From positions 36,918-100,917 of the forward strand of contig CAYRZU010000002.1 of assembly GCA_964428895.1 (NCBI GenBank): 64,000 nt of DNA. Reading direction: 5' to 3'. Below, one piece after another: positions 35,188 through 44,046 of this stretch; within the stretch, counting starts at the first letter, position 1, and each line of letters begins with the position of its first letter. Made by a program: the position numbers and the translations under genes. The stretch comes from HyVt-337 sp964428895. Its GTDB lineage: Bacteria > Planctomycetota > Phycisphaerae > SM23-33. The notes below the pieces were generated by a model, which had not been told where the DNA came from, did no database searches, and was given only the letters and a program-made list of their open reading frames with translations.

Positions 35188-37095
35188 ATGAGCGAACTGA
35201 AATTGAACGCCCCCGCCTTCAGGCCCTTGCCGCTCGGCAGCGTTAAGCCCGAAGGCTGGCTGAAACGGCAACTGCAGATCCAGGCCGATGGCATCAGCGG
35301 CAAGCTGGATGAGTTCTGGCCGGACGTGAAGGACAGCATGTGGTTCGGCGGCTCGGCCGAGGCATGGGAACGCGCCCCCTATTGGCTGGACGGCGTCCTG
35401 CCGTTGGCGTTCCTGCTGGACGATGAGGCCTTCCGGACAAGGATCGTCGGCTACATGGAGTACATCCTGGAGCATCAGCAAGAGGACGGCTGGCTGGGCC
35501 CGCGCGACATGAAAGCCAGCGCCGGCGAGCAGGCCCACTCCAACTACGACGTGTGGGGCCAGGAATTGGCCACCAAGGTTCTGGCGCTCTACCACGAGGT
35601 CGTCGACGACGACCGCGTGCTGGTCGCGTTGGAGAAGAACCTTCGCAAGCTCGAAAGCCACATCGACACGCAGCCCCTGTGGAACTGGGGTCAGTTCCGC
35701 TGGTTCGAAACGCTGCTGGCGATCTACCTGCTGCACGAAGAAACCGACGAGCAGTGGTTGCTCGACCTGGCGGTGACCATTCACGCCCAGGGCTTCAATT
35801 GGCCCGCGTTCTTCAATCGCTTCCACGAGACCCAACCCACTCGCGAGGGTCGCTGGAACTACATGGGCCACGTCGTCAACTGCGCCATGGCCGTCAAGGG
35901 CTCGGGCCTGTGGTGGCGGGTCAGCGGCGAAGACGCCGACCGGGCAGCCGTCTACGACATCATCGAGAAGCTCGACCGTTATCACGGCACGATCACCGGC
36001 GTCTTTACCGGTGATGAATGCGTGGCCGGCCTGAGCCCGTCGCAGGGAACGGAGTTGTGCGCGGTGGTGGAATACCAGTTCTCGCTGGAAGTGTTGCTGT
36101 CGGTAATGGGCGACCCGGCCTTCGGCGATCGCCTGGAGAAGATCACCTTCAACGCGCTGCCGGCCACATTCTCGCCGGACATGTGGAGCCACCAATACGA
36201 CCAGCAGGTCAACCAGGTCGAGTGCAGCGTGGTCGCCAACCGTCGATGGAACACCAACAACGACGACGCCAATTGCTTCGGCGTGGAACCCAATTACGGC
36301 TGCTGCACCGCCAACCTCAGCCAGGGCTGGCCTAAGTTCGCCATGAACCTGTGGATGACCACGCCTGACGACGGCCTGGCCGCCGTGGCCTACGCGCCCA
36401 GTCGCGTCAGCACCGAGCTGGCCGGTACGCCGGTGACGGTCGTCTGCGACACCGAGTATCCGTTCCGGGACACGCTGCGGTTTGCGGTGACGGCTGAGAC
36501 CGCAGCGACCTTCCCGCTGCTGCTTCGCATTCCGGCCTGGGCCCAGGGCGCCACCGTGCAAGTGGAGGGCGGCGCTACCGAAGCCGCTGCGCCCGGCACG
36601 TTCCATCGCATCGAACGGGAATGGGACGGGGCGACCGACGTCGTGCTGACTCTCCCCATGAGGGCCAAGCTGACCCACCGCCCCAACGACGCCGTGGCCA
36701 TTGAACGCGGCCCGTTGGTCTACAGCCTGAAGGTGGGCGAGGACTGGAAGCGCATCAACGAGGACAAGCCCTACCGCGAATTGCCCCACGCCGATTGGGA
36801 AATCCACCCCACCACGCCGTGGAACTACGCCCTGCAGGTTGGCGAAGGCACCATCGCCACGGATGTGGTCTTCGCCGAAGCTCCGGTCGGCGATATGCCG
36901 TTCTCGCCCGAGCAGGCTCCCATGACCGCGACCGTCAAGGGTCGCCGCGTGCCGAGTTGGGAAATGGAGAACGGCTCGGCCCAGGACGTGCCGGTCGGCC
37001 CGGTGGAGATCGCCGACGACGTCGAGCAGCTCACGCTGATCCCGTTCGGCTGCACCAATCTCCGAGTGACGGAATTCCCGGTCGCTAAGGGATAA
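35188..37095 (+). CDS. GH127-like beta-L-arabinofuranosidase (DUF1680)
   Basis: A 635-residue (alpha/alpha)6-barrel glycosidase starting after GAGAGGA. PEGWLKRQLQIQADG and YWLDGVLPLAFLL are family hallmarks; GTELCAVVE and YGCCTANLSQGWPKF supply the Glu and Cys residues of the GH127 zinc site, where a Cys thiolate is the nucleophile in characterised members. C-terminal beta-sandwiches contain LLLRIPAWA and AIERGPLVYSL. No signal peptide is present. It would remove beta-L-arabinofuranose or a related furanoside. It is monocistronic or paired with the VTT gene. Confidence 0.9.
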   Translation: MSELKLNAPAFRPLPLGSVKPEGWLKRQLQIQADGISGKLDEFWPDVKDSMWFGGSAEAWERAPYWLDGVLPLAFLLDDEAFRTRIVGYMEYILEHQQEDGWLGPRDMKASAGEQAHSNYDVWGQELATKVLALYHEVVDDDRVLVALEKNLRKLESHIDTQPLWNWGQFRWFETLLAIYLLHEETDEQWLLDLAVTIHAQGFNWPAFFNRFHETQPTREGRWNYMGHVVNCAMAVKGSGLWWRVSGEDADRAAVYDIIEKLDRYHGTITGVFTGDECVAGLSPSQGTELCAVVEYQFSLEVLLSVMGDPAFGDRLEKITFNALPATFSPDMWSHQYDQQVNQVECSVVANRRWNTNNDDANCFGVEPNYGCCTANLSQGWPKFAMNLWMTTPDDGLAAVAYAPSRVSTELAGTPVTVVCDTEYPFRDTLRFAVTAETAATFPLLLRIPAWAQGATVQVEGGATEAAAPGTFHRIEREWDGATDVVLTLPMRAKLTHRPNDAVAIERGPLVYSLKVGEDWKRINEDKPYRELPHADWEIHPTTPWNYALQVGEGTIATDVVFAEAPVGDMPFSPEQAPMTATVKGRRVPSWEMENGSAQDVPVGPVEIADDVEQLTLIPFGCTNLRVTEFPVAKG

Positions 37096-37133
37096 GCGCG
37101 GCGCCGATCCCGCGGTCGCTGCCGGCGCCCGAA

Positions 37134-37865
37134 CTAGGGACGGTCTTCTCGGTAGGGCCGACGGCCAAGGTACCTGTTGGCGGCGGCGCGCAGCAGGTCG
37201 TTTCGAACTTCTCGGCGAGAGTCTGCCCGCCGGAAGCGCCATCGATGGGGATGGATCACAAGGTGGAAGTTGGGCGCCGTCTTCGCCTCGTCCAGTGTCT
37301 TCCAGAGGCCTCGGTAGCTGCGGATGGTGTCGCCCGCCCTCAGGGCAAAGTACTGTCTTACGGGAATGCCGTCGCCGACCAGGTTCCCCTCCTTGAGCAA
37401 CTCGGGTCTGCGTTTGATGAGTTCGAAGTTGTGTGCGTGCGCCTTCTTTCGCAGCCCCAGCTCGCCGTGTGGGTGAATGGTGCGAACGTCAACGCCGGCT
37501 TCGCGGAAGCGAGTCACCTCTTGGAGCAGCAGTCGTCCCGCGGCGTCGAAATCGCCTCTGCAACGGTCAAGGCACTCATAGTGCAACCCCACTTCATGGC
37601 CCATGCTCTGGACTGCCCGCATCACGCCGGGGTCGCAAAGATCATGCCGAGCGCGGAAGTAGAATGTGGCCACCCCGTCAATGGTCTTGAGCAGGGCGGC
37701 GAAGAACAGAGCGTGCGTGGGATCCTGGTCGACATCGCAACGCAGGAGCATGAAGGGCTCCTCCGGCAACCGGTCGGTTCGCTGGAGGAGATCTGAAATA
37801 CGCAGACAGACCTTGTTCTGCATCAGCACGCGCAATGAATCCAGCAGACGTCGAAGTCCGTACAT
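37134..37865 (-). CDS. Polysaccharide deacetylase-like protein
   Basis: A 243-residue protein with deacetylase-type strands: MLLRCDVDQDP (first metal Asp region), ATFYFRARHD, GHEVGLHYE and TIHPHGELG. These follow the NodB-fold order D, F-x-R, H-x-x-x-H, although the canonical TFDD motif is replaced by CDVDQD. No signal peptide. The start at 37865 follows a weak GGGGGAAAG site. It is convergent with GH127 and divergent from the FG-GAP gene at 38124; the 258-bp gap between holds a small hairpin (37946-37962). Confidence 0.62.
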   Translation of the reverse strand: MYGLRRLLDSLRVLMQNKVCLRISDLLQRTDRLPEEPFMLLRCDVDQDPTHALFFAALLKTIDGVATFYFRARHDLCDPGVMRAVQSMGHEVGLHYECLDRCRGDFDAAGRLLLQEVTRFREAGVDVRTIHPHGELGLRKKAHAHNFELIKRRPELLKEGNLVGDGIPVRQYFALRAGDTIRSYRGLWKTLDEAKTAPNFHLVIHPHRWRFRRADSRREVRNDLLRAAANRYLGRRPYREDRP

Positions 37866-38123
37866 TCGCTTCTTCTTTCCCCCTGACAGACGGGGGGTCG
37901 TGCCTACAGGCCTATTAACGGGGGCCCCTCCGTGATCTACAGGTAGGACGATAGTGTCGTCCGGTCGCACGGTCAACGGGAAGGTTGGGGGGGGGCCGCC
38001 CGTTGGGCCTTGCCGCCGCGAGGGGGTTGCCAAACGGCCGGGCAGGAGGTAGCGTGGGGGGTTCAGCAACGCCCACTGCGGTGCGGCCGCAGGAGCAATA
38101 TGATTTCGTAAGGAGGCATCGTT

Positions 38124-39185
38124 ATGCCGCTGCACTTTAGGAAGCAGTTCATCTCGGAAGAGCGTTACGAATCCGCCGGCGTGTTCGACGTCGACGGCGA
38201 CGGGCATCTGGATATCGTCAGCGGCGCCTACTGGTACCCCGGGCCCGATTTCCGGACCAAATGCCCCGTCGGCGAGGTCATGGCTGCCGGCGACTATTAC
38301 GACGATTTCTCGACTATCCCCATGGATATCACCGGCAACGGCCTGCCGGACTTCGTCACGGGCGGATTCTTCGGGGCGGCCCTGCAATGGCGAGAGAACC
38401 CCGGCAGCCGCGAGAAGCCTTGGGAACTCCACGAGATCGAAAAGTGCGGCAACATCGAGACTACCCGCGCCTGGGACATCGACGGCGATGGCCAGCTCGA
38501 AATCATCCCCAACCTGCCCGGTGGCCCGTTGGTGGCCTACAAGCTCGTGGACGGTGAGTTCAAGAAGTACACGCTGTGGGAAGGCGAGCAAGGTCACGGC
38601 CTAGGTTGTGGCGATATCGCCGGCAACGGCCGAATGGATATTGTACTGCGGGGCGGCTGGGCGGAGTGTCCCGAGCGGCCGTTGGAAGAGCCCTGGACCT
38701 TCCACGAAGCGTTCGACCTCGGCAGCGCCTCCGTGCCCATCATCGTCGCCGACGTCAACGGCGACGGGCTGGCAGACATCATCGTCGGCCAAGCCCACGA
38801 CTACGGCCTGCACTGGTGGGAGCAACTGAAAGAGGGTGGCAATCGCAAGTGGGTCCGCCGGGCGATCGACCCCTTCGTCAGCCAGTACCACGACATGCAG
38901 TGGGTCGACATCGACGGCGACGGCGAATGCGAACTCGTCACCGGCAAGCGCTACCGAGCCCATTGCGGCAATGACCCCGGCGCGTTGGACCCCGTCGGCA
39001 TCTACTACTTCAAGTGGACGGGCGAGAGCTTCTCCAAGCAGGTGATCGACCACGGCCCTCCGGGCAGCGCCACCGGCTGTGGGATTCACTTCGCCATCGC
39101 CGACCTGACCGGCGACGGCCGACTCGATATCATCGCCCCGGGCAAGGACGGTCTGTGGGTGTTCTTTAACGAAGGACAGTACTAG
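38124..39185 (+). CDS. FG-GAP/VCBS-repeat protein without signal peptide
   Basis: A 353-residue propeller with repeated Asp-rich loops (DVDGDGHLDIVSGA, DITGNGLPDFVTGG, DIDGDGQLEIIPN, DVNGDGLADIIVG, DIDGDGECELVTG, DLTGDGRLDIIAPG). AAGGAGG lies upstream of the ATG. It begins MPLHFRKQFISEERY with no export signal. It is related to the propeller proteins at 14290 and 42214. It may be a lyase or a sugar-binding partner; no catalytic residue can be named. Confidence 0.78.
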   Translation: MPLHFRKQFISEERYESAGVFDVDGDGHLDIVSGAYWYPGPDFRTKCPVGEVMAAGDYYDDFSTIPMDITGNGLPDFVTGGFFGAALQWRENPGSREKPWELHEIEKCGNIETTRAWDIDGDGQLEIIPNLPGGPLVAYKLVDGEFKKYTLWEGEQGHGLGCGDIAGNGRMDIVLRGGWAECPERPLEEPWTFHEAFDLGSASVPIIVADVNGDGLADIIVGQAHDYGLHWWEQLKEGGNRKWVRRAIDPFVSQYHDMQWVDIDGDGECELVTGKRYRAHCGNDPGALDPVGIYYFKWTGESFSKQVIDHGPPGSATGCGIHFAIADLTGDGRLDIIAPGKDGLWVFFNEGQY

Positions 39186-39239
39186 TCTGCTACCCAGTAG
39201 CCAGTGGGGTTGGAATCCAATAGTGGAGTTGAATAGCGG

Positions 39240-39596
39240 ATGTTGCGAAAAGTATTGCGAGCAAAGATTCATCGGGCCACCGTCACGCAGGCGGACGCCG
39301 ACTATATTGGGTCAATCACCATCGACCGCGATCTGCTGGATGCGGTGGACCTCGCCCCCGGCGAGTGCGTGTTAGTCGCCGACATCGATAACAGCAATCG
39401 ATTCGAGACCTACGTATTCGAAGGCGAGCGCGGCAGTGGCGTGATCTGCCTAAACGGCGCCGCGGCCGGCCTGGTCTCCGTGGGCGACAAGATCATCATC
39501 ATCGCGTTCGGCTATGTCGAAGATGAAGACGTCGCCAAGGTAACGCCGCGCGTAATTCTGGTCGACGACGAAAACCGCGTCTGCCGAACGTTGTAG
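39240..39596 (+). CDS. panD: Aspartate 1-decarboxylase
   Basis: A 118-residue pyruvoyl enzyme that makes beta-alanine for pantothenate and CoA synthesis. The self-cleavage site is G24-S25 in DYIGSITID, which generates the pyruvoyl group on Ser25; RAKIHRATVT and LNGAAAGLVSVGDKIIIIAFG are conserved. Length matches the family. It lies 54 bp after an FG-GAP gene and 14 bp before a sulfatase, an odd housekeeping insertion in a glycan region; no other pantothenate gene is near. Confidence 0.95.
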   Translation: MLRKVLRAKIHRATVTQADADYIGSITIDRDLLDAVDLAPGECVLVADIDNSNRFETYVFEGERGSGVICLNGAAAGLVSVGDKIIIIAFGYVEDEDVAKVTPRVILVDDENRVCRTL

Positions 39597-39610
39597 AACC
39601 CCTGGGCGCT

Positions 39611-41038
39611 ATGGCCAACCAGCCCAACGTCATTCTGATTACGTCCGACCAGCACCGCTGGGACAGCCTCGGCTGTGCCGATCATCCGTGCGTGCGGACC
39701 CCGCACTTAGATCAGCTCGCCTTCGAGGGCGTGCGGTTCGCCAACGCGTATTCGGACTGCCCCGTCTGCATCCCGGCCCGTACAACGCTGATCACGGGCG
39801 TGAAATCCTCCACCTACGGCTGTCCTTACTATGGCGACCAGTTCCGCCTCGAGCGCGACCGGTCGCAGTTCCTCGGTAGCCTGATGACGGCCGCCGGTTA
39901 CCAGACCGCACTGGTCGGCAAGCGCCACTGGCACACGGCTGAGGAGTTCCGGGCGGGCTTCGAGACCGTCATTCCCACCGAGCGCTGCAACCGGCAGCAG
40001 CTCTTGCACCTCGGCCGCGACGGTTGGCCCTTCGGCACGGGCGCCAACGAGCTGTCGCCCACGCTCTCGCCGCTGCCGCCGGAACTGCACAATACGGACT
40101 GGATCGTCGACCGTTGCATCGAGCTGATCCGCGAGCGCGAAACCGATCAGCCCTTCTTCCTATGGTGTTCGATGGACGACCCGCATCCGCCGCTGGCCGT
40201 CCACGAGCCGTACTACAGCATGTACGACAATAGCCCCATCCCCGACGCCGCCATCGGCACCTGGGAAGATAGCTCCGATTGCCCATCCCAGCAGTTCGGC
40301 CATCGCACCGCCTACAACTCCAAGCCCATGGGGGCCGACGAACTCCGCAAGGCCCGCGCCGTCTATTACGGCATGATCACCAACATCGATCACCAGCTCG
40401 GCCGCCTGTTCGGCTACCTGATGAACCAAGGCCTCTGGGACGACGTGTGGATCATCTACACCACCGACCACGGCGAGCACCTGGGCGACCACTACGACAT
40501 CGCCAAGAGCAGCTTCTACAACTCCGCCGCCCGTCTGCCCTTCATCGTTCGCCCGCCGCGCTCGCTGCAGAGCGAAGATGGCGGCTGGGTCTCTGATGCT
40601 CTGGTCGAATTGGCCGACCTTCTGCCGACCTTCTGCAAGCTCGCCGGCACGGACGTTCCGGACGATGTGGAGGGGGTGGACCTGTCGGCATTGATCGCCG
40701 GCGACATCCCAGCCGTGCGCGAACAACTCTTCGGCGCCATCGACGACCAGCACATGGTCCACGACGGGGCCTACAAGTACCTCTACTTCACTGCCGACGG
40801 CCAAGAGCAACTGTTCGACCACAACGCCGATCCCAACGACCTGACCAACATCGCCGCCAACAAGCCGGAAATCGTCGCGGGTCTCCGCCAAGCCCTCATC
40901 GACCGTCTCCAAGCCATCGGCAGTTCGGATGTGGTCAAGGGAGAACTCCGCAACGACGGCCACACCGACAAGAACGCCCGCCAGCTCCGCCGCTACAACC
41001 CCCTAGGCTGGGGAGGCATGGGGCAAACGCTGGAGTAG
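39611..41038 (+). CDS. Sulfatase (Cys-type), cytosolic form
   Basis: A 475-residue sulfatase: SDQHRWDS (12-19), C53IPAR57, VGKRHWH and YTTDHGEHLGDH. It starts MANQPNVILITSDQHR, so no signal peptide. It follows panD by 14 bp and may share its transcript. It is convergent with the epimerase at 41060. Typical sulfatase C-terminal motif EQLFDHNADPNDLTN. Confidence 0.92.
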   Translation: MANQPNVILITSDQHRWDSLGCADHPCVRTPHLDQLAFEGVRFANAYSDCPVCIPARTTLITGVKSSTYGCPYYGDQFRLERDRSQFLGSLMTAAGYQTALVGKRHWHTAEEFRAGFETVIPTERCNRQQLLHLGRDGWPFGTGANELSPTLSPLPPELHNTDWIVDRCIELIRERETDQPFFLWCSMDDPHPPLAVHEPYYSMYDNSPIPDAAIGTWEDSSDCPSQQFGHRTAYNSKPMGADELRKARAVYYGMITNIDHQLGRLFGYLMNQGLWDDVWIIYTTDHGEHLGDHYDIAKSSFYNSAARLPFIVRPPRSLQSEDGGWVSDALVELADLLPTFCKLAGTDVPDDVEGVDLSALIAGDIPAVREQLFGAIDDQHMVHDGAYKYLYFTADGQEQLFDHNADPNDLTNIAANKPEIVAGLRQALIDRLQAIGSSDVVKGELRNDGHTDKNARQLRRYNPLGWGGMGQTLE

Positions 41039-41059
41039 AGTTCCCCTCGACCCTCACGC

Positions 41060-42052
41060 TCAGATTAGCGGCTCGCCCCGCAGTTTCATCACACGCTCGA
41101 TGAGTTGGTCTTCCCAGCCGCCTGCGGGGGATGATGGGATTCGGTCCTCGGCTTTCATGGCGGCGTAGACTTGTGCGATGCCTTCGGCCAGAGAGATGAC
41201 CGGGGCGAACTCCGGGACGTCGGCTAGGAGGGCGTTGGGGCTGTAGTAGACGTTGTGCTGGAAGATGTCGCGACAGATCTCGTGGCCGGGGACTTCGAGG
41301 GCTTCAAGGTCGGCGCAACTGACGCCGATCATCTCGACGGACTGGCCGAGAACGTCCATGGCTGTCCGGTGATAGTCGGCCCAGGTTGTGTAGCCCTGGC
41401 GGACCAAGTTGTAGGTGCGGCCGAAACAAACAACTCGGCCCAGCATGTGGGCGAAGGCTAGCGCCGCGTCATCGACGTGCAGGAACTGGTGGATCGCGAG
41501 GCCGTCGCCGCAGATCAGGATCGGCCGGCCCTCCAACACGCGGCTGATCCAACTGAACTCCCAGGCGACCTGTCGTAGCAGGCCCATCTTGGGTCCGTAG
41601 GTGGTGGAGGGCTTGACGATGGTCACGGGGAAGCCGTCGCGGCGGTGGGCGTCGAGAAAAGCATCATCCGCGGCGACCTTATTGCGGCCGTAATCGCTGA
41701 TCGGCCGCAGCGGATGGTCTTCCGTCACCGGCAGCCAATCGTAGCTGACGCCGTAGGTGCAAACGGTCGAGACCTGGATGAAGTGGGCAACACCCGCGAA
41801 GGCCCGAATGTCGCTGAGGGCATCCTCGCGGGTGAAGCAGATCATGTCGATGGCGGCATCGAAGCGTTCGGCCTGCATGGCCGCCTCGAAGGCTTCGCGG
41901 TCGGCCCGGTCGCCGGCGATCAACCTGGCCCCATCGGGCACCTGACCGCTCTGCCCGCGGTTGAAGCACGTCACCTCGTGCCCCAACTCCAGCAGCAGCC
42001 GCACGATGCTCTCGCTAATATTGCCCGTTCCACCGACGACACATACGCGCAT
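41060..42052 (-). CDS. NAD-dependent epimerase/dehydratase
   Basis: A 330-residue extended SDR; the start MRVCVVGG at 42052 follows GGGAG. VVGGTGNISESIVR is an atypical GxxGxxG loop, and YGRNKVAADDAF holds the Tyr-Lys pair. VSTVCTYG and KPSTTYGP are further family motifs. A sugar or nucleotide-sugar substrate is likely. It is divergent from the URO-D/mutarotase operon, with a 161-bp spacer. Confidence 0.85.
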   Translation of the reverse strand: MRVCVVGGTGNISESIVRLLLELGHEVTCFNRGQSGQVPDGARLIAGDRADREAFEAAMQAERFDAAIDMICFTREDALSDIRAFAGVAHFIQVSTVCTYGVSYDWLPVTEDHPLRPISDYGRNKVAADDAFLDAHRRDGFPVTIVKPSTTYGPKMGLLRQVAWEFSWISRVLEGRPILICGDGLAIHQFLHVDDAALAFAHMLGRVVCFGRTYNLVRQGYTTWADYHRTAMDVLGQSVEMIGVSCADLEALEVPGHEICRDIFQHNVYYSPNALLADVPEFAPVISLAEGIAQVYAAMKAEDRIPSSPAGGWEDQLIERVMKLRGEPLI

Positions 42053-42213
42053 GATCTGTCGCTCCCAATCTCTAACCGCAGCCATTGTCCTCGGCTTCGG
42101 CGGCGGATCAAGCATCGCCGACGGCAGGGGGGCAGCTCGCCCCCTTTTTGATTCCCATTATCCCTCGCATCCTGTAAACCGCTGGCTCAGCTTTGGTCTA
42201 CATGGAGAGCAAT

Positions 42214-44046
42214 GTGAGTAGCGAACCGATTCGGCTGGACCTGACGTTTCAGGATGGCATTGACCCTCGTCTACGGGCGGGGTTTCGGTTGTCGAATTGG
42301 GGGGAAGGGACGTGGGAGGCCGAGGACGGCCTGCTGTGGCAGCGGCGGAGTCGGGTAGATGAACTCAATGAGCGGCTGGCCTACCGGGCTGAGCACTACG
42401 GGGACGCGTCTTCGTGGATCAAGATTCCGCGCGCGCCGTATCCGGCCCTCGTGATTGGGGAGCGGGAGTGGGTGGACTATTCGGTCGAGGCACAGCTGCG
42501 CGTGGTCGGAGGGGGCAGGGCAGGGCTGGCCGTTCGATGGGAAGACGGACGACACTGCTATTACGTGTTGCTGGAGAACGGGTGCGAGCTGGCCGTCTAC
42601 CGGCGCCAGCAGGATGAGTTGGTGGAGTTGGGAAGGGCAGCCTTCAATCATTCGGCGGACGAATTCTACACGTTGACCGTTGAGGCCCGTGGCGATCGGC
42701 TGACCGGCCGCGTTGACGGCGGGCCGACGGTGGCGGTCACGGACGATGCATTCCCGACCGGCGGGGTGGCGCTGGTGGCTGAGAGCGCGGCCGCCTATGA
42801 GCGGCTGGCCATTGACGGCCGGCGACGCCCAACGCCGCAGCCGCAGCTGGCGGCGGGGATGGCGCCGACCAGGCAGTTATCTATTCCGATTTCCGCGGCG
42901 GATGTAGGCCCGGCGGCTCGGCCGATGCTGCTGCAGGCCGCCGGCGAGCCGCTGATCGTGTTGCGGCCGGACGAGGGCAGACAGTTGCGCTTCGTCGGCC
43001 CCGACGGCGCCGAGCTATGCACGCTGGGGCCGTGGGGGGCCGCACCCGGCCGAACGGGGCACTTGCCGACGCAGGTGTTCGACTTGAACGGTGACGGCCG
43101 CGACGAGATCGTCCTGATCGCGGCCGAGAAGGTGTGCGTCTATGACCTTTCGGGAAAGCAACTCGCCGCGTGCGATCTTCCCACGCCCAACCCCATTGGC
43201 GAGGGCCTCCTCGACCCCGAGGCCGTGATCGTTAACGATGCGATCTGCCCGGTGCGGCTGGGCGGCGGCGAGATGGGCTTCTACATCAAGGACCGCTACT
43301 GGAATATCCATCTGTATGACTCGCAGCTTCGCCCGCTGTGGCACAAGGCGATTAACACCGGCCATTTCCCGCTGCCGGCCGACGTCGACGGCGACGGGCG
43401 AGACGAACTCCTCTGCGGCCACACGTTGCTCGACGTTGACGGTAACGTGCTCTGGGACGTGGCGCTGGCCGACCACACCGACGGCGCGGTGCACCTGAGC
43501 TTGGCCGAGGGCCAACCGCCACGTCTCTACCTGACCGCGGGTGAAGAGGGCTTTGTCTGCCTCGACCCCGCGACCGGTCACATCGACGCCCAGCGCCGCC
43601 TCGGCCACATCCAGCACGGCTGGTTGGGTCAATTCATCGACGGCCAATCGTGGCAGGTCCTGCTGGTCACGCTATGGTGCGAGAACAACATCTACTACGT
43701 CCTGGACGACGAGCTCCGCCAGATCGCGCGATGGGAGCGCGATTTTCGGGACGGCTCGCCCATCGCGGCCCTGCCGTGGGGTGATCGCGACGTGCTGGCC
43801 GGGCCGGGCGGCCTGTTCGACCCGATGACGGGCGAGCGCTTCGCGGGCACGGGGTCCTGGCCGCCGGACGAAACGCCGCTGGGCCAGTGGGTGGTCGATT
43901 GGCCCGGCGCCGGGCCCAGCCGACTGGTGCAGCTGTTCGCCGATCGCATCGACGTCTACGCCCCGGCCGACGGCCAGGTCCGCCGCGCCACGCCGCTGGG
44001 GCGGTTCTTCTGCGGTTACCTGCCCCACGCGAGGGCCCTGACATGA
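42214..44046 (+). CDS. Laminin-G-like plus FG-GAP propeller protein, cytosolic
   Basis: A 610-residue protein. GTG at 42214 has GGAG 6 nt upstream; an alternative ATG lies at 42202. Residues about 10-205 form a concanavalin-type sandwich (WVDYSVEAQLRVVGGGRAGL, YYVLLENG, GRVDGGPTVAV). The rest is a propeller with DLNGDGRDEIVLI and DVDGDGRDELLCG loops. No signal peptide. It overlaps the next gene by 4 nt (ATGA), so the two are translated together. It is probably carbohydrate-active or carbohydrate-binding. Confidence 0.75.
   Translation: MSSEPIRLDLTFQDGIDPRLRAGFRLSNWGEGTWEAEDGLLWQRRSRVDELNERLAYRAEHYGDASSWIKIPRAPYPALVIGEREWVDYSVEAQLRVVGGGRAGLAVRWEDGRHCYYVLLENGCELAVYRRQQDELVELGRAAFNHSADEFYTLTVEARGDRLTGRVDGGPTVAVTDDAFPTGGVALVAESAAAYERLAIDGRRRPTPQPQLAAGMAPTRQLSIPISAADVGPAARPMLLQAAGEPLIVLRPDEGRQLRFVGPDGAELCTLGPWGAAPGRTGHLPTQVFDLNGDGRDEIVLIAAEKVCVYDLSGKQLAACDLPTPNPIGEGLLDPEAVIVNDAICPVRLGGGEMGFYIKDRYWNIHLYDSQLRPLWHKAINTGHFPLPADVDGDGRDELLCGHTLLDVDGNVLWDVALADHTDGAVHLSLAEGQPPRLYLTAGEEGFVCLDPATGHIDAQRRLGHIQHGWLGQFIDGQSWQVLLVTLWCENNIYYVLDDELRQIARWERDFRDGSPIAALPWGDRDVLAGPGGLFDPMTGERFAGTGSWPPDETPLGQWVVDWPGAGPSRLVQLFADRIDVYAPADGQVRRATPLGRFFCGYLPHARALT

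Noticed and set aside
35005..37242. A 745-codon minus-strand open frame
   Set aside because: Shadow of the GH127 gene, whose motifs fix the coding strand.
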